Below, in pieces: positions 43,921-52,887 of a stretch of 64,000 nucleotides of DNA. The position numbers and the translations under genes were made by a program. Each line of letters opens with the position of its first letter. The stretch's first letter is position 1. This DNA comes from Nitrospira sp. CG24B (GTDB lineage Bacteria; Nitrospirota; Nitrospiria; Nitrospirales; Nitrospiraceae). The stretch lies in contig NEWS02000004.1 of the NCBI GenBank assembly GCA_002869845.2, forward strand, positions 110,347 through 174,346, read 5' to 3'. Under the pieces are notes generated by a model. It did not search any database. It saw only the letters and a program-made list of their open reading frames with translations, and was not told the DNA's origin.

Positions 43921-45351
43921 ATGCTCGAGCCGGTTCAGCTAGCCAAATTCGGTGTCACTGAACTCGAAGCTCAACACGCACTCGATCGGCTCAACGTGAG
44001 GGATGTTGATTATGCGGACCTCTATTTTGAGTCCCGCACCTCAGAGTCGGTGTCGATGGAGGAAGGCATTGTGAAGCGTGCAGCCAAGAGTGTCTCTCAA
44101 GGCGTCGGCGTCCGTGCAACGGCCGGTGAGAAGACAGGGTTTGCCTACTCAGATGAACTCACAAAGAAGGATTTGGAGATTGCGGCCGACACGGCACGCT
44201 ACATCGCCAATTCTCCTCAGGGTGCGTCTCCTGTTCCGGTGCCCACCCAGCGCCGACCGACCAGAGACCTCTATCCGATCGAACGGGCGAAGGCCGAGGT
44301 TGCCACGGCTGATCGCGTGGCGCTGTTGAACGCAATTGATGCCGAGGCCAGACGGTACGATCCCCGCATTAAGAACGTCATGGCTTCTTTTAACACCGAA
44401 TACAAGGTGGTGGTGGTTGCGACCTCTGATGGGACACTGGTCGGCGATATTCAGCCGTTGTCCCGTCTGCAGATCACTTGTATTGCCGAGGACGGCGACA
44501 ATCGACAGGTCGGGAGCTTCGGCGGGGGCGGCCGGGTTGGATTCGAGTACTACCTTGAGGGCAATCGACATTTGAGCTATGCGCGAGAGGCGGCGAGAGA
44601 GGCGATCCTGAACTTGTCCGCTGTGGATGCTCCGGCCGGGGTGATGCCCGTGGTGCTGGCCGGTGGATGGCCCGGTATCCTGCTGCACGAGGCGATCGGA
44701 CATGGCTTGGAAGCCGACTTCAACCGAAAAAAGACGTCGGCTTTCTCAAGCCTGATCGGGAAACGCGTGGCGTCGGACGTTTGCACGATCGTCGACGATG
44801 GAACCCTTCCATTTCGCCGAGGCTCGTTAAATATGGATGATGAGGGAACGCCAACTAGCTGCACGACACTCATCGAGAAGGGCATTCTCCGCCGCTATAT
44901 CACCGATAAGCTCAATGCTCGCCTCATGGGCATTCCGCTGACCGGCAACGGTCGGCGTGAGAATTATCAAAGCGTGGTGCTCCCTCGGATGACGAATACC
45001 TTCATGTTGGCCGGTGAGTCGGATCCTCAGGACATGATTCGGTCGGTGAAAAAAGGGCTCTATGCCGTCTCGTTCGGCGGTGGGCAGGTTGATATCACCA
45101 ACGGGAAGTTCGTGTTCTCTGCCAGCGAGGCCTACCTCATCGAGGACGGACAGATCACGAAGCCGGTGAAGGGAGCGACATTGATCGGGAGTGGGCCTGA
45201 GGTCCTCACCAAGGTCTCGATGGTGGGGCACGATCTGAAACTCGACAATGGGATCGGGACGTGTGGGAAGGACGGCCAATCGGTGCCGGTCGGGGTCGGC
45301 TTGCCGACCATCAAAATCGATGAAATCACGGTCGGGGGTACACAGAGGTAG
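43921..45351 (+). CDS. tldD: Metalloprotease TldD
   Basis: A 476-residue subunit of the TldD/TldE peptidase, which in E. coli matures microcin B17, degrades CcdA and acts on unfolded peptides. The zinc motif HEAIGHGLEADF is present near residue 260, with GGGRVGFEYY before it. ATG 43921 follows an AAGGAGG ribosome site; the track's longer start (43870) is rejected. pmbA follows 74 bases later, so the two would form the active heterodimer. Confidence 0.93.
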   Translation: MLEPVQLAKFGVTELEAQHALDRLNVRDVDYADLYFESRTSESVSMEEGIVKRAAKSVSQGVGVRATAGEKTGFAYSDELTKKDLEIAADTARYIANSPQGASPVPVPTQRRPTRDLYPIERAKAEVATADRVALLNAIDAEARRYDPRIKNVMASFNTEYKVVVVATSDGTLVGDIQPLSRLQITCIAEDGDNRQVGSFGGGGRVGFEYYLEGNRHLSYAREAAREAILNLSAVDAPAGVMPVVLAGGWPGILLHEAIGHGLEADFNRKKTSAFSSLIGKRVASDVCTIVDDGTLPFRRGSLNMDDEGTPTSCTTLIEKGILRRYITDKLNARLMGIPLTGNGRRENYQSVVLPRMTNTFMLAGESDPQDMIRSVKKGLYAVSFGGGQVDITNGKFVFSASEAYLIEDGQITKPVKGATLIGSGPEVLTKVSMVGHDLKLDNGIGTCGKDGQSVPVGVGLPTIKIDEITVGGTQR

Positions 45352-45425
45352 GAGAGTCGCTAGTCATTGGTCTCCGGCCCACCACATGAGACCGACCACA
45401 TGACAACTGACAGAAAAGAGGGCGC

Positions 45426-46811
45426 GTGCATCAAGGGCAACGAGGAACAGAGCCTGCCACAATCACCAACGGCTATGCGCAGCTGGCTGCCAATGTCCTG
45501 GCTCGTGCGAAAGCGTGCGGCGCGACAGAGGCCGATATCGTGGTGGCCGATGGTGAGACCTTTTCAGTCCAAGTACGGGTTGGCACAGTCGATCGATTGA
45601 CGAAGGCGAGAGAAAAGCGGCTCGGACTACGCGTCTTCATCGGAAAACGTTCGGCGACGACCTCGACATCCGACTTTTCACAAGACTCTCTCGAACGGCT
45701 TATTGCCGACACGTGCACCTTGGCTAGGGCGGTTGTTGAGGATGACGTATCAGGGTTGCCGGATGCGGCTCAGATGGCGACGGACCAGCCGAGCCTTGAT
45801 CTCTATGATGAGACCGTGCTCGATACGGAAACGCAGATTGATTGGGCCAAGCGCGGAGAAGCGGCGGCGTTTGCCGCTGATCCACGCATTACGAACTCGG
45901 AAGGTGCGGAGTTTGATTCATCATCGGGACGGGTAGTGCTGGCGAACAGCCATGGGTTCGTCGGGTCCTATAAGAGTTCAAACTTTTCGCTATCCGTCTC
46001 TCCGATTGCGACTGAGTCCACGACCGGGGCTATGCAGCGGGATGCCTGGTATGAGGTGCAGCGCAAATTTGCACGGCTAGCCTCAGCCGAATCGATCGGG
46101 CAGGAGGCAGCCAGACGAGCTGTTCGCCGCCTGGGTGCACGCAAAGTGGCGACTAAACGAGTGCCGGTGGTGTTCGACCAAGAGATGGCTGGCAGCCTGC
46201 TTGCAAACTTGTGTGGCGCCATTTCCGGCTACGGTCTCTACAAGCGGGCCTCGTTCCTTCTCGATAAGCTTGGTCAGACGATTGCGTCCGATCTCATGAC
46301 CGTGTACGACGACGGCCGGATGGCCGGAGGCCTTGGATCTCGCCCGTTTGACGGCGAAGGATTGGCCACCCGCAAGAACACGATCGTGGAGCGTGGTGTG
46401 CTACAGAGCTATCTGCTCGATACCTATTCCGGACGGAAACTGGGGTTGCCCTCGACCGGTAATGCATCACGGAGCGTGGGCGAGAGTCCGTCCGTCGGCC
46501 CGACGAATTTTTATCTCGTCCCAGGATTGAAGAGCGCTCAGGAGATTATCGGTTCAGTTAAGGAAGGGCTCTACGTCACTGAGTTAATCGGATTCGGAAT
46601 CAATATGGTCACGGGTGATTACTCGCGAGGGGCCAGCGGGTTTTGGATTGAAAACGGAGAATTGGCCTATCCTGTCGAAGAAATCACCATCGCGGGGAAT
46701 CTCAAGCAGATGTTCAAGGATATCGAAGTGATTGGGAGCGACCTCGTGTTCCGGGGGCGAATTGCCAGCCCGACGCTGAAAATTTCAGAACTGATGGTGG
46801 CAGGTAATTAA
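45426..46811 (+). CDS. pmbA: TldE/PmbA subunit of the TldD-TldE protease
   Basis: A 461-residue homologue of TldD without the HExxxH zinc site, as expected for TldE. The barrel-side features are kept (NSHGFVGSYKSSNFSLS, VVFDQEMAGSLLANL, FDGEGLATRKNTIV and the C-terminal EITIAGNLKQMFKDIEVIG). It starts at GTG 45426. It pairs with the preceding tldD. No ribosomal-peptide precursor is visible next to the pair. Confidence 0.92.
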   Translation: MHQGQRGTEPATITNGYAQLAANVLARAKACGATEADIVVADGETFSVQVRVGTVDRLTKAREKRLGLRVFIGKRSATTSTSDFSQDSLERLIADTCTLARAVVEDDVSGLPDAAQMATDQPSLDLYDETVLDTETQIDWAKRGEAAAFAADPRITNSEGAEFDSSSGRVVLANSHGFVGSYKSSNFSLSVSPIATESTTGAMQRDAWYEVQRKFARLASAESIGQEAARRAVRRLGARKVATKRVPVVFDQEMAGSLLANLCGAISGYGLYKRASFLLDKLGQTIASDLMTVYDDGRMAGGLGSRPFDGEGLATRKNTIVERGVLQSYLLDTYSGRKLGLPSTGNASRSVGESPSVGPTNFYLVPGLKSAQEIIGSVKEGLYVTELIGFGINMVTGDYSRGASGFWIENGELAYPVEEITIAGNLKQMFKDIEVIGSDLVFRGRIASPTLKISELMVAGN

Positions 46812-46831
46812 GAAGATTGTGGGCTGACGAT

Positions 46832-47296
46832 ATGCGTATGACGTCCACGGCATTCAGCCACGAGGGGGCCATTCCGACAGTCTATACCTGCGAGGGCAAG
46901 GACATTTCGCCGCCACTGGCCTGGAACGGCTTGCCGACCGGTACCAAGAGCCTGGTGTTAATCGTCGATGATCCTGACGCCCCAGATCCTGTGGCACCGA
47001 AAATGACCTGGGTCCATTGGGTGCTCTATAACATATCGCTGACAACTGAGGGTCTGCCCGAAGGCGCGAAGGTTCTCCCAGAGGGAACCAAGGAGGGCGT
47101 CAACGATTGGAAACGAACGGGCTATGGGGGGCCTTGCCCACCCATCGGCCGACATCGGTATTTCCATAAGCTCTACGCCCTTGACGCCGTACTGCTGGAT
47201 CTGAAGCAGCCGACCAAAGTTCAGTTGGAACAGGCCATGAAGGGGCACATTCTCGCCGAAGCGCAGTTGATCGGAACGTATCAGAAGAATCTGTGA
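46832..47296 (+). CDS. YbhB/YbcL family (Raf kinase inhibitor-like) protein, cytoplasmic form
   Basis: A 154-residue phosphatidylethanolamine-binding-fold protein. The ligand-pocket motifs DDPDAPDP and GYGGPCPPIGRHRYFHKLYAL are typical of YbhB/YbcL. No signal peptide is seen. ATG 46832 is chosen; the track ORF begins 5 codons earlier. The molecular role of bacterial members is poorly known. A second, exported paralogue follows 55 bases later. Confidence 0.9.
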   Translation: MRMTSTAFSHEGAIPTVYTCEGKDISPPLAWNGLPTGTKSLVLIVDDPDAPDPVAPKMTWVHWVLYNISLTTEGLPEGAKVLPEGTKEGVNDWKRTGYGGPCPPIGRHRYFHKLYALDAVLLDLKQPTKVQLEQAMKGHILAEAQLIGTYQKNL

Positions 47297-47351
47297 GTTT
47301 TTTCACCAAGGCCATGATCCTGGGAACGCATATCGAGAGAGGGGACCAGCG

Positions 47352-47909
47352 ATGAAACCGACATGGAGCATTGTGCTGCTCGCGATCGCACTCATGCCCG
47401 GCATCAGCGCTGCTGCCGATTTTCAGCTCGCTAGTCCGACGATCAAGCCGAAACAGATGATCGGCAAGACCCATGTCTTCGACGGATTCGGCTGTACTGG
47501 TGACAATGTGTCTCCGGAGTTGCGCTGGAGCAATGCCCCTAAGGGGACCAAGGGTTTTGCCGTGACGATGTATGATCCCGATGCGCCGACCGGCAGCGGC
47601 TGGTGGCATTGGGTCGTCTTCAACATTCCTCCGGATATTTCGGCTCTCGCCGCAGGTGCCGGAAAGCCAGGCGGCTCCGGTGAGCCGCAACGCGCGGTGC
47701 AAAGCACGACGGATTTTGGTCAGCCTGGGTACGGTGGACCCTGTCCTCCTCCGGGCCACAAGCCGCATCGCTACATCTTTACGGTGTTTGCGTTGAAGGT
47801 AGACCAATTGCCTCTGAAGTCTGAGGCCTCCGGAGCAATGGTCGGTTACTATCTCAACCAGAATGCCCTGGCCAAAGCTTCCTTCACCGGCCTGTATAGC
47901 CGTAAATAA
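47352..47909 (+). CDS. YbhB/YbcL family protein, exported paralogue
   Basis: A 185-residue protein with a signal peptide (VLLAIALMPGISAAA), then the same fold as the preceding gene: YDPDAPTGSGWWHWV, the GYGGPCPPPGHKPHRYIFTVFAL motif (quoted in parts) and a C-terminal helix. It should reside in the periplasm, so the pair gives one member on each side of the inner membrane. Likely an old tandem duplication with gain or loss of export. Confidence 0.9.
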   Translation: MKPTWSIVLLAIALMPGISAAADFQLASPTIKPKQMIGKTHVFDGFGCTGDNVSPELRWSNAPKGTKGFAVTMYDPDAPTGSGWWHWVVFNIPPDISALAAGAGKPGGSGEPQRAVQSTTDFGQPGYGGPCPPPGHKPHRYIFTVFALKVDQLPLKSEASGAMVGYYLNQNALAKASFTGLYSRK

Positions 47910-47931
47910 CGACGAGTAAGAACCTCACGCT

Positions 47932-48387
47932 ATGCCACTTGATACTGAGCTTGGAAAGAAGATGCTGCAGCTGATCACGTCTCGTTACGATGATCGGCAT
48001 TGGCGAAAGCACATAGAAAAAACGCTCAGTCTCCCACAGACCGGCGTCACCGATCCGGTTCAACAGCAGATCTTCATGTATCTCAAGCATGGCTTGAAGG
48101 CCTACAAGTCTCGCCGAGCCGATCCGGACTCTTGGATCATCGGCGGCTATGCCACAAAAGAAGTCATCAATCGCGCGAAATTCCAGCCGCAGCTGGTCGA
48201 GGCATCTCTCAAGCAAGAGGATGTCGCTTTCCTAGGGACAGATCCAGGCGCTGACGTGACCGAAGCTTGGTGGGAAGAGATGCTGGTGCAGTGGTTCGAT
48301 GTGCCAGAGGAAGAGAAATCTGCCGAGGAAGAAAACAGTCAACCTGAGAATTCAGATTCCTCTTCGACTATCAAGTCGAAAGCGTAA
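47932..48387 (+). CDS. Hypothetical protein, full-length member of a duplicated pair
   Basis: A 151-residue soluble protein that I do not recognise. The N-terminal ~70 residues are helical and basic. The C-terminal part from GYATKEVINRAKF has a Trp-rich motif (EAWWEEMLVQWFDVPEEE) and an acidic, disordered tail. The region 48145-48387 is repeated at 48971-49213, on the far side of a toxin-antitoxin pair. It begins 22 bases after the exported YbhB gene and may share its transcript. Confidence 0.75.
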   Translation: MPLDTELGKKMLQLITSRYDDRHWRKHIEKTLSLPQTGVTDPVQQQIFMYLKHGLKAYKSRRADPDSWIIGGYATKEVINRAKFQPQLVEASLKQEDVAFLGTDPGADVTEAWWEEMLVQWFDVPEEEKSAEEENSQPENSDSSSTIKSKA

Positions 48388-48414
48388 CAAGGCTCATGCG
48401 TGTGGCCTAGTCTG

Positions 48415-48732
48415 TTAACCGCCTAGATCCCAAGGCTCTCGCCGGATCAGTCCGAGTAGATCTCGTGCACCATGCACAACGCGAAGAACAAGGACCTCGT
48501 CGCTCTGCACGAGGTACACGATCCGGTATCCCCTAAAAATAACTTCTCGAAGGTCTTGACGATTGAACTCTGGAACGACCCGTCCGATGAGGGGAGTCTT
48601 GAGGAATGTCTCTGCAGATTCAACAATGTAATCGACGAAGGTGATCGCATGAAGGACGGAATCGCGGGCGATGAAATCTTCAATCTCCTGCAGATCCATG
48701 CCGGCGGTCAGCGACCAGCGGACTTGCGCCAT
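48415..48732 (-). CDS. RelE/ParE-superfamily toxin
   Basis: A 105-residue basic protein. VRWSLTAGMDLQEIEDFIARDS at the N-terminus and the beta-strand run LREVIFRGYRIVYLVQSDEVLVLRVVHGAR are typical of ParE/RelE toxins (quoted in parts). ParE members poison gyrase and RelE members cut mRNA on the ribosome; the sequence looks nearer ParE, but the target cannot be decided by eye. It overlaps the upstream antitoxin gene by 25 bases. Confidence 0.85.
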   Translation of the reverse strand: MAQVRWSLTAGMDLQEIEDFIARDSVLHAITFVDYIVESAETFLKTPLIGRVVPEFNRQDLREVIFRGYRIVYLVQSDEVLVLRVVHGARDLLGLIRREPWDLGG

Positions 48733-48905
48733 CGGGCGATTCTGTCTTTCATTTCTTGATGGGTGATGATTCGACCCTGGGCTACATCTTCAAGGCCCTT
48801 TTCAATCTGCTGCTTGAAGAACAACTCCTCCATAATCCTACCGGTGGTCACGTCATCAGGTAGCTGTTTAATAAGTTCTAACGCCTCAGCCTTGGCCTTT
48901 GCCAT
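48708..48905 (-). CDS. Antitoxin of the RelE/ParE-type pair
   Basis: A 65-residue protein, ATG at 48905, with a strong AAGGAGG site 5-6 bases upstream. The N-terminal helix region (ALELIKQLPDDVTTGRIMEELFF) and a C-terminal helix (THQEMKDRIARWRK) suit a small toxin-binding antitoxin. It is the first gene of the pair and overlaps the toxin start. The promoter would lie between it and the divergent duplicated fragment, in a gap of only about 40 bases. Confidence 0.8.
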   Translation of the reverse strand: MAKAKAEALELIKQLPDDVTTGRIMEELFFKQQIEKGLEDVAQGRIITHQEMKDRIARWRKSAGR

Positions 48906-48943
48906 GGGTGCCTCCTTCCTATGGGGCTTTCTTCGGTAAGGCT

Positions 48944-49213
48944 ATGCCCGGAAGTCAGAAAAAGCAAGTTGGCTATGCCACGAAGGAAGTCATCAATCGT
49001 GCGAAATTCCAACCACAGCTTGTCGGGGCATCCCTCAAGCAAGAGGATGTGGCCTTCCTGGGTACTGATCCAGGAGACGACGTGACCGAAGCTTGGTGGG
49101 AAGAGATGCTGGTCCAGTGGTTCGATGTGCCGGAGGAAGAGAAGCTAGCCGAGGAAGAAATCAGCAAGACCAAGGATTCAGATCCTTCGTCCATCCTCAA
49201 AACAAAATCCTAA
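48944..49213 (+). CDS. Partial duplicate of the 47932 gene (C-terminal half)
   Basis: An 89-codon frame from ATG 48944 (the track's TTG start at 48899 lies in the antitoxin region). After ten unrelated residues it repeats GYATKEVINRAKF... of the upstream gene. Homology begins abruptly at base 48971. By hand alignment of the first 63 shared codons, 19 differ and 16 of those differences are silent, so the protein sequence seems to have been maintained. AAGG lies just before the ATG. It may be a functional short paralogue rather than a dead fragment. Confidence 0.55.
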   Translation: MPGSQKKQVGYATKEVINRAKFQPQLVGASLKQEDVAFLGTDPGDDVTEAWWEEMLVQWFDVPEEEKLAEEEISKTKDSDPSSILKTKS

Positions 49214-49678
49214 AACCGATGCCCGCAGCTGCTTCGCTCTTACCAGCTAACTGCTAGCTCGCCCTCACGTTCCGCCACGATTGGCCCAAGCACTAGCTCA
49301 GCTCAGACCGATGGTCGAACGGAGCGTCGAACAGTCTGTGCCACCCACTGGGAGTGGGTCACGTGGCGTTGTTGCGGCGCGGAACTCACCATCACGCCTG
49401 CTGCACGCACCAGCAGCAGGTGTCGTTGAGGAGGAGAAGGTCAGCAAGTTTAGAGGTGTTGATTGATACAAACGCGATGTTGAGGCTCACCGGTTCGTCT
49501 ATATCCAAGCCTCATCGAATTGGAGTAGAGATCATAAGTCAAACAACGACCCCATTTCCTTCCCATTCGCCATCAGTCTTCTGACACACCCAACATCTAA
49601 GCTGAGCGGCCAGCGTCGAACCAGGCCACTCCAGTCTGCTGTTAGATGCTCTTGGGAAGATGCGTCTCAAGACCATGC
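49214..49678 (+). other. Interval without recognisable gene
   Basis: About 465 bases between the duplicated fragment and the SIR2-like pseudogene. Short ORFs on both strands lack domains. A hairpin is present at 49343-49359 (ACCCACT-GGG-AGTGGGT), and a short CTGCTG...CAGCAG stem lies near 49400. A PIN-like phrase (LIDTNAMLRL) in the frame at 49354-49584 is not followed by further PIN motifs. Likely decayed DNA at the edge of the accessory zone. Confidence 0.4.
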
Positions 49679-50525
49679 CTACCTCGACCTTCGTCCCAGA
49701 CCCGACAGGGCGCGACTATGGACCTCCAATTGGTCCTCCTCTTCAACGAGAGGGCGAACCCAGTCAACAACTTCGGTGAGCGATCCGTTCCGCGGCATCC
49801 AGTCGTCTGGCCACGGGTCATTCTGCAGGGTGGCGAACGCAAGCGCTTCACACGACCGTCGGGGATGCCAAGCCAGATAGGTGTCCCGAATGTCATCGCG
49901 GTAGCTCCAGTGTTGGCGGGTGATGAATGGTGCCCAGGAGTCGAACACCTCATCCCGCTTGCGAACATCGATCAGTTCAACCTCTGCAAGCGTATGGGTC
50001 GCGTTCTCATTCCAGACGGCTTGAAGGAGCCAATAGCAGCCGCGTCCGACTGCGGGGCCCGGTAGCCGAATATCGTGAGGAAGTAAGCATGCCGGAGGAT
50101 CTCGCAGAGGGCCGTCCATTCTGCCGCAATGAATGGGTCAGCAGTATAATTCTTGTCCGCTATGGGAAAGAGGAGTCGGCTGGGAGCCAAGAGGTGGTGA
50201 CACCGGCCACAGCGAGTACCGGCGCGTCCCTTGATCTGGCAAGACAGGCAAACGCCGATGGCTACAGAGCCATGAAGGAAAAGGATCTTGGGCAAGCGGC
50301 GAAGCGCAGAATGGCGCTCATAGGCTTGGAGCAGCAGGGGATCCCAATTGAACGTTGCGATGACGTCTTTCTCGCGGAGGCTCAGCAGCAGATAGTCGTA
50401 TGCGGTCGGGCCAGGAGGAAGCACGAGGCTGCAGAAGTATTGGCGGACCCTGGTGTCGAGTTCCGACACTACGGCAGTCAGTCTTGGGTCACAAACCGCC
50501 GTGTTGTAGAGTAGCTCGAAGTCGT
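49679..50525 (-). pseudogene. SIR2-like protein gene, frameshifted and 5'-truncated
   Basis: Two minus-strand frames carry successive parts of one protein. The 5' part (up to about 50525) reads DVIATFNWDPLL, then FLHG, a Cys4 zinc-ribbon-like pair (CLSC...CGRC) and LTIFGYRAPQSDAAAI. The 3' part, in another frame, continues with AVWNENATHTLAEVELIDV and HPRRSCEAL. The switch lies near 50010-50040. The pattern suits SIR2-like NAD-binding or defence-type proteins, but the N-terminal nucleotide site is missing, cut off at the IS3 relic. Family assignment is tentative. Confidence 0.5.
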
Positions 50526-51305
50526 CGGCATACCGTCAAGTCCGTGTGTATTCAGGAGAGATCCCAGGTAGAACAGCTCGATGTACTCCGAGATCTCGCG
50601 GTGTGCCTGTGCACGGGTCTCGTAGCGCCGGTGATGCACCAGCTCATTCTTCAGGGTCCCCCAGAAACTTTCCATCGGCGCGTTGTCATAGCAGTTGCCC
50701 TTCCGACTCATGGACGCGGTCATGCCGAACTGCCGCAGTTGCGCCTGATAGTCCTGCGCACAATATTGGGACCCACGGTCGGAGTGGTGGATCAAGCCTG
50801 GGCGTGGGCGCTTCGCCCCCACCGCTTTTCTTAAGGCGTCGCTCACCAAGTCCGTTGTCATCCGAGCCCCCATGGCATGCCCGACCACCTCACAGGTGAA
50901 CAGATCCTTGATGCCAGCGAGATACAGCCAGCCTTCTGCGGTCGGCACGTACGTGATGTCGGTGACCCAGGTCGCGTTCGGGCGTGTCGCAACAAACGTT
51001 TGGGCTAAAACATTCTCCGCCACTGGCAGGGCATGATTAGACGCGGTGGTCGTGGTGAACCGCCGAACTTGTGTGCAGCGCAGCCCCAGCTTCTTGCGCA
51101 GCCGCTTGATGCGCCCGATCCCAGCAGGAAACCCGTCGGCATGCAATTCAGCTTGGAGGCGCTCCGGGCCGTACGTCTGCCGGGTGCGCACATGGGCGGC
51201 TTGGATCGCCACTTCCAGCCGCGCATTCTCCCGGTCGCGGTTCGACGGACGCCGATGTTGCCAGGCATAGTAGCCGCTTCGAGACACCTCCAGCACCCGG
51301 CACAA
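50478..51305 (-). pseudogene. IS3-family transposase OrfB, C-terminally replaced
   Basis: A 275-codon frame with the rve-type DDE integrase core: WVTDITYV (D), HHSDRGSQYCA (D) and NCYDNAPMESFWGTLKNE (E). Residues after EYIELFY (about 246) are not IS-derived; the frame runs on through the junction into the out-of-frame SIR2-like gene and stops at 50478. The N-terminus lacks the orfA fusion partner because the IS30 element interrupts the frameshift region. Catalytic residues are present, but the element is inactive by structure. Confidence 0.8.
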
Positions 51306-51382
51306 CAGACTCAGCGGATAGTGGGCACGCAGCGTCCTTATCAGCGCGTACCGGGCAGCTGCGCCTTCGCAAAGTACGCGGT

Positions 51383-51410
51383 GGTGAGTTCAACCGGTCA
51401 CAGCAACACC
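51383..51410 (+). repeat. IS30 left terminal inverted repeat
   Basis: Begins GGTGAGTTCAACCGGT, the exact complement of the outer end at 52597-52612. After four mismatches the inner GCAACACC matches again. Confidence 0.88.
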
Positions 51411-51444
51411 CTTTGTTCTACTATGGATGCAAAGGGGGATCTGT

Positions 51445-52605
51445 ATGGGGAAGATGGGACGTCCGAGGTTGTCTGCGGTCCAGAAAGCGGATTTGTGGCA
51501 ACGATGGAAACAGGGGCAGTCATTGAGCGAGATCGGCCGAGCCCTCGGCAAACACGCGGGTTCGATTCATGGCCTGGTGTCCTCGAATGGAGGATTCATT
51601 CCTCCCGTTCGGCAGCGGGCGCGCTGGGCGCTGACCCTGGCAGAACGAGAAGAGATTTCGCGTGGTCTGGCAACGGTGTGCTCGATCCGGCAGATCGCGG
51701 CCACGCTCGGGCGAGCGCCGTCGACCATCAGCCGGGAAATCCATCGCCATGGTGGGGCCCCCGGCTATCGAGCATCGGTGGCTGACGGGCGGGCTTGGGA
51801 ACGCGCGCGACGCCCCAAGCTCTGTCGGCTCGCCACCAATCCCATGCTCCAGCGCATGGTCGCGAGCAAATTGGCGTTGGAGTGGTCTCCAGAACAAATC
51901 GCGGGATGGCTCAAGCGGGAATTTCCCGCGCAAGACACCATGCAGATCTCCCATGAAACGATCTACCGCAGCTTGTTCATTCAAGCCCGAGGCGTACTCA
52001 AGAAGGAATTACTCAGACCTCTCCGATCTCGGCGCATGATGCGGCGCGCCAAACGTGCGAGTACAGCAAGCCAGCCGCGCGGGCAGATCATTGATGGGAT
52101 CTCGATCCGTGATCGCCCCGCGGACGTAGAAGACCGCGCGATTCCCGGTCACTGGGAAGGGGACTTGATTGCCGGTTCCAAGATTACACACATCGCCACC
52201 TTGGTGGAACGACAGTCGCGCTTCACGATGCTGGTGAAAGTGCCGGGAAAAGACACTGCCAGTGTGGTGACGGCGCTGAGCCAGCAGATACGACGACTCC
52301 CCTCGGCATTGCGCCGGTCATTAACCTGGGATCGCGGGATGGAATTGGCCCAGCACAAACGCTTAACGATCGCCACCAACGTACAGGTCTACTTCTGTGA
52401 CCCGCAAAGTCCCTGGCAGCGGGGCACCAACGAAAATACGAACCGCTTGCTGCGTCAATATTTCTCAAAAGGCACCGACCTGTCACGCTACTCCCAGGCA
52501 GACTTGGACAGGGTCGCGTTACGGTTAAATCAACGGCCGCGGAAGACATTGGGATTTCAGACGCCAGCGGCTATATTAGGGGTAGGTGTTGCGCACACCG
52601 GTTGA
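51445..52605 (+). CDS. IS30-family transposase
   Basis: About 386 residues from ATG 51445 (GGGGG ribosome site), or 392 from ATG 51427. The N-terminal helix-turn-helix region has LSEIGRALGKHAGSIH and the second HTH IRQIAATLGRAPSTISREI. The DDE core has GHWEGDLIAG (D), LTWDRGMELAQH (D) and ENTNRLLRQYFSKG (E). Full family length, no frameshift. The stop lies inside the right inverted repeat, as is common for compact IS elements. Confidence 0.93.
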   Translation: MGKMGRPRLSAVQKADLWQRWKQGQSLSEIGRALGKHAGSIHGLVSSNGGFIPPVRQRARWALTLAEREEISRGLATVCSIRQIAATLGRAPSTISREIHRHGGAPGYRASVADGRAWERARRPKLCRLATNPMLQRMVASKLALEWSPEQIAGWLKREFPAQDTMQISHETIYRSLFIQARGVLKKELLRPLRSRRMMRRAKRASTASQPRGQIIDGISIRDRPADVEDRAIPGHWEGDLIAGSKITHIATLVERQSRFTMLVKVPGKDTASVVTALSQQIRRLPSALRRSLTWDRGMELAQHKRLTIATNVQVYFCDPQSPWQRGTNENTNRLLRQYFSKGTDLSRYSQADLDRVALRLNQRPRKTLGFQTPAAILGVGVAHTG

Positions 52606-52887
52606 ACTCACCGTGGCTTTTTTTAAGATGTCGCGCTCCATCCGTGCTTCGGCAAGATCGCGTTTGAGTCGGGACAGCTCCGCTTCCAGCTCCGTCACGG
52701 GTCGTCGGTTCTCCCCCAGCGTGGCGAGCTGGCCGCGCCGGGCTCGCCCCACCCAGTTCTTCAGCGTTTTTCCTGACATGCTCAGGCGCCTGGCTGCCTC
52801 CGCAATCGTCACCTGCTGTGCAAGGACCAGCTGCACGGCTTGCTCCCGGAACTCCTTCGTATACTGCTGCCGCGGTACTTGTTCCAT
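52576..52887 (-). pseudogene. IS3-family OrfA, 3' end disrupted by the IS30 insertion
   Basis: Starts at ATG 52887 (MEQVPRQQYTKEFREQAVQL), after a GGAGG-like site; the track start is 14 codons earlier. The HTH of IS3 OrfA (VTIAEAARRLSMSGKTLKNWV) and a leucine-zipper-like helix (ELEAELSRLKRDLAEARMERDILKKA) follow (both quoted in part of a longer run). After KKAT the frame enters IS30 DNA (VSSTGVRNTYP) and stops, so fusion to OrfB by frameshifting is no longer possible. Confidence 0.82.
52585..52612 (-). repeat. IS30 right terminal inverted repeat
   Basis: Ends ACCGGTTGAACTCACC on the plus strand, pairing with the left terminus at 51383. It overlaps the last codons of the transposase gene. Confidence 0.88.

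Larger units (their letters stand above)
51383..52612 (+). mobile_element. Complete IS30-family insertion sequence
   Basis: A 1230-bp element bounded by 28-bp imperfect inverted repeats (51383-51410 and 52585-52612; outer 16 bases identical, 24 of 28 matching). It contains one transposase gene. It sits inside the IS3 orfA/orfB overlap, and the flanks show a 2-bp target duplication (GT before 51383 and GT after 52612), in keeping with the short duplications of IS30-family elements. All parts needed for mobility seem intact. Confidence 0.88.

Noticed and set aside
49343-49359. ACCCACT-GGG-AGTGGGT hairpin as a terminator
   Set aside because: No T-run on either strand and no gene ending next to it.
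49354-49584. PIN-like phrase LIDTNAMLRL, possible toxin remnant
   Set aside because: Only the first motif resembles a PIN domain; no later acidic motifs follow in any frame.
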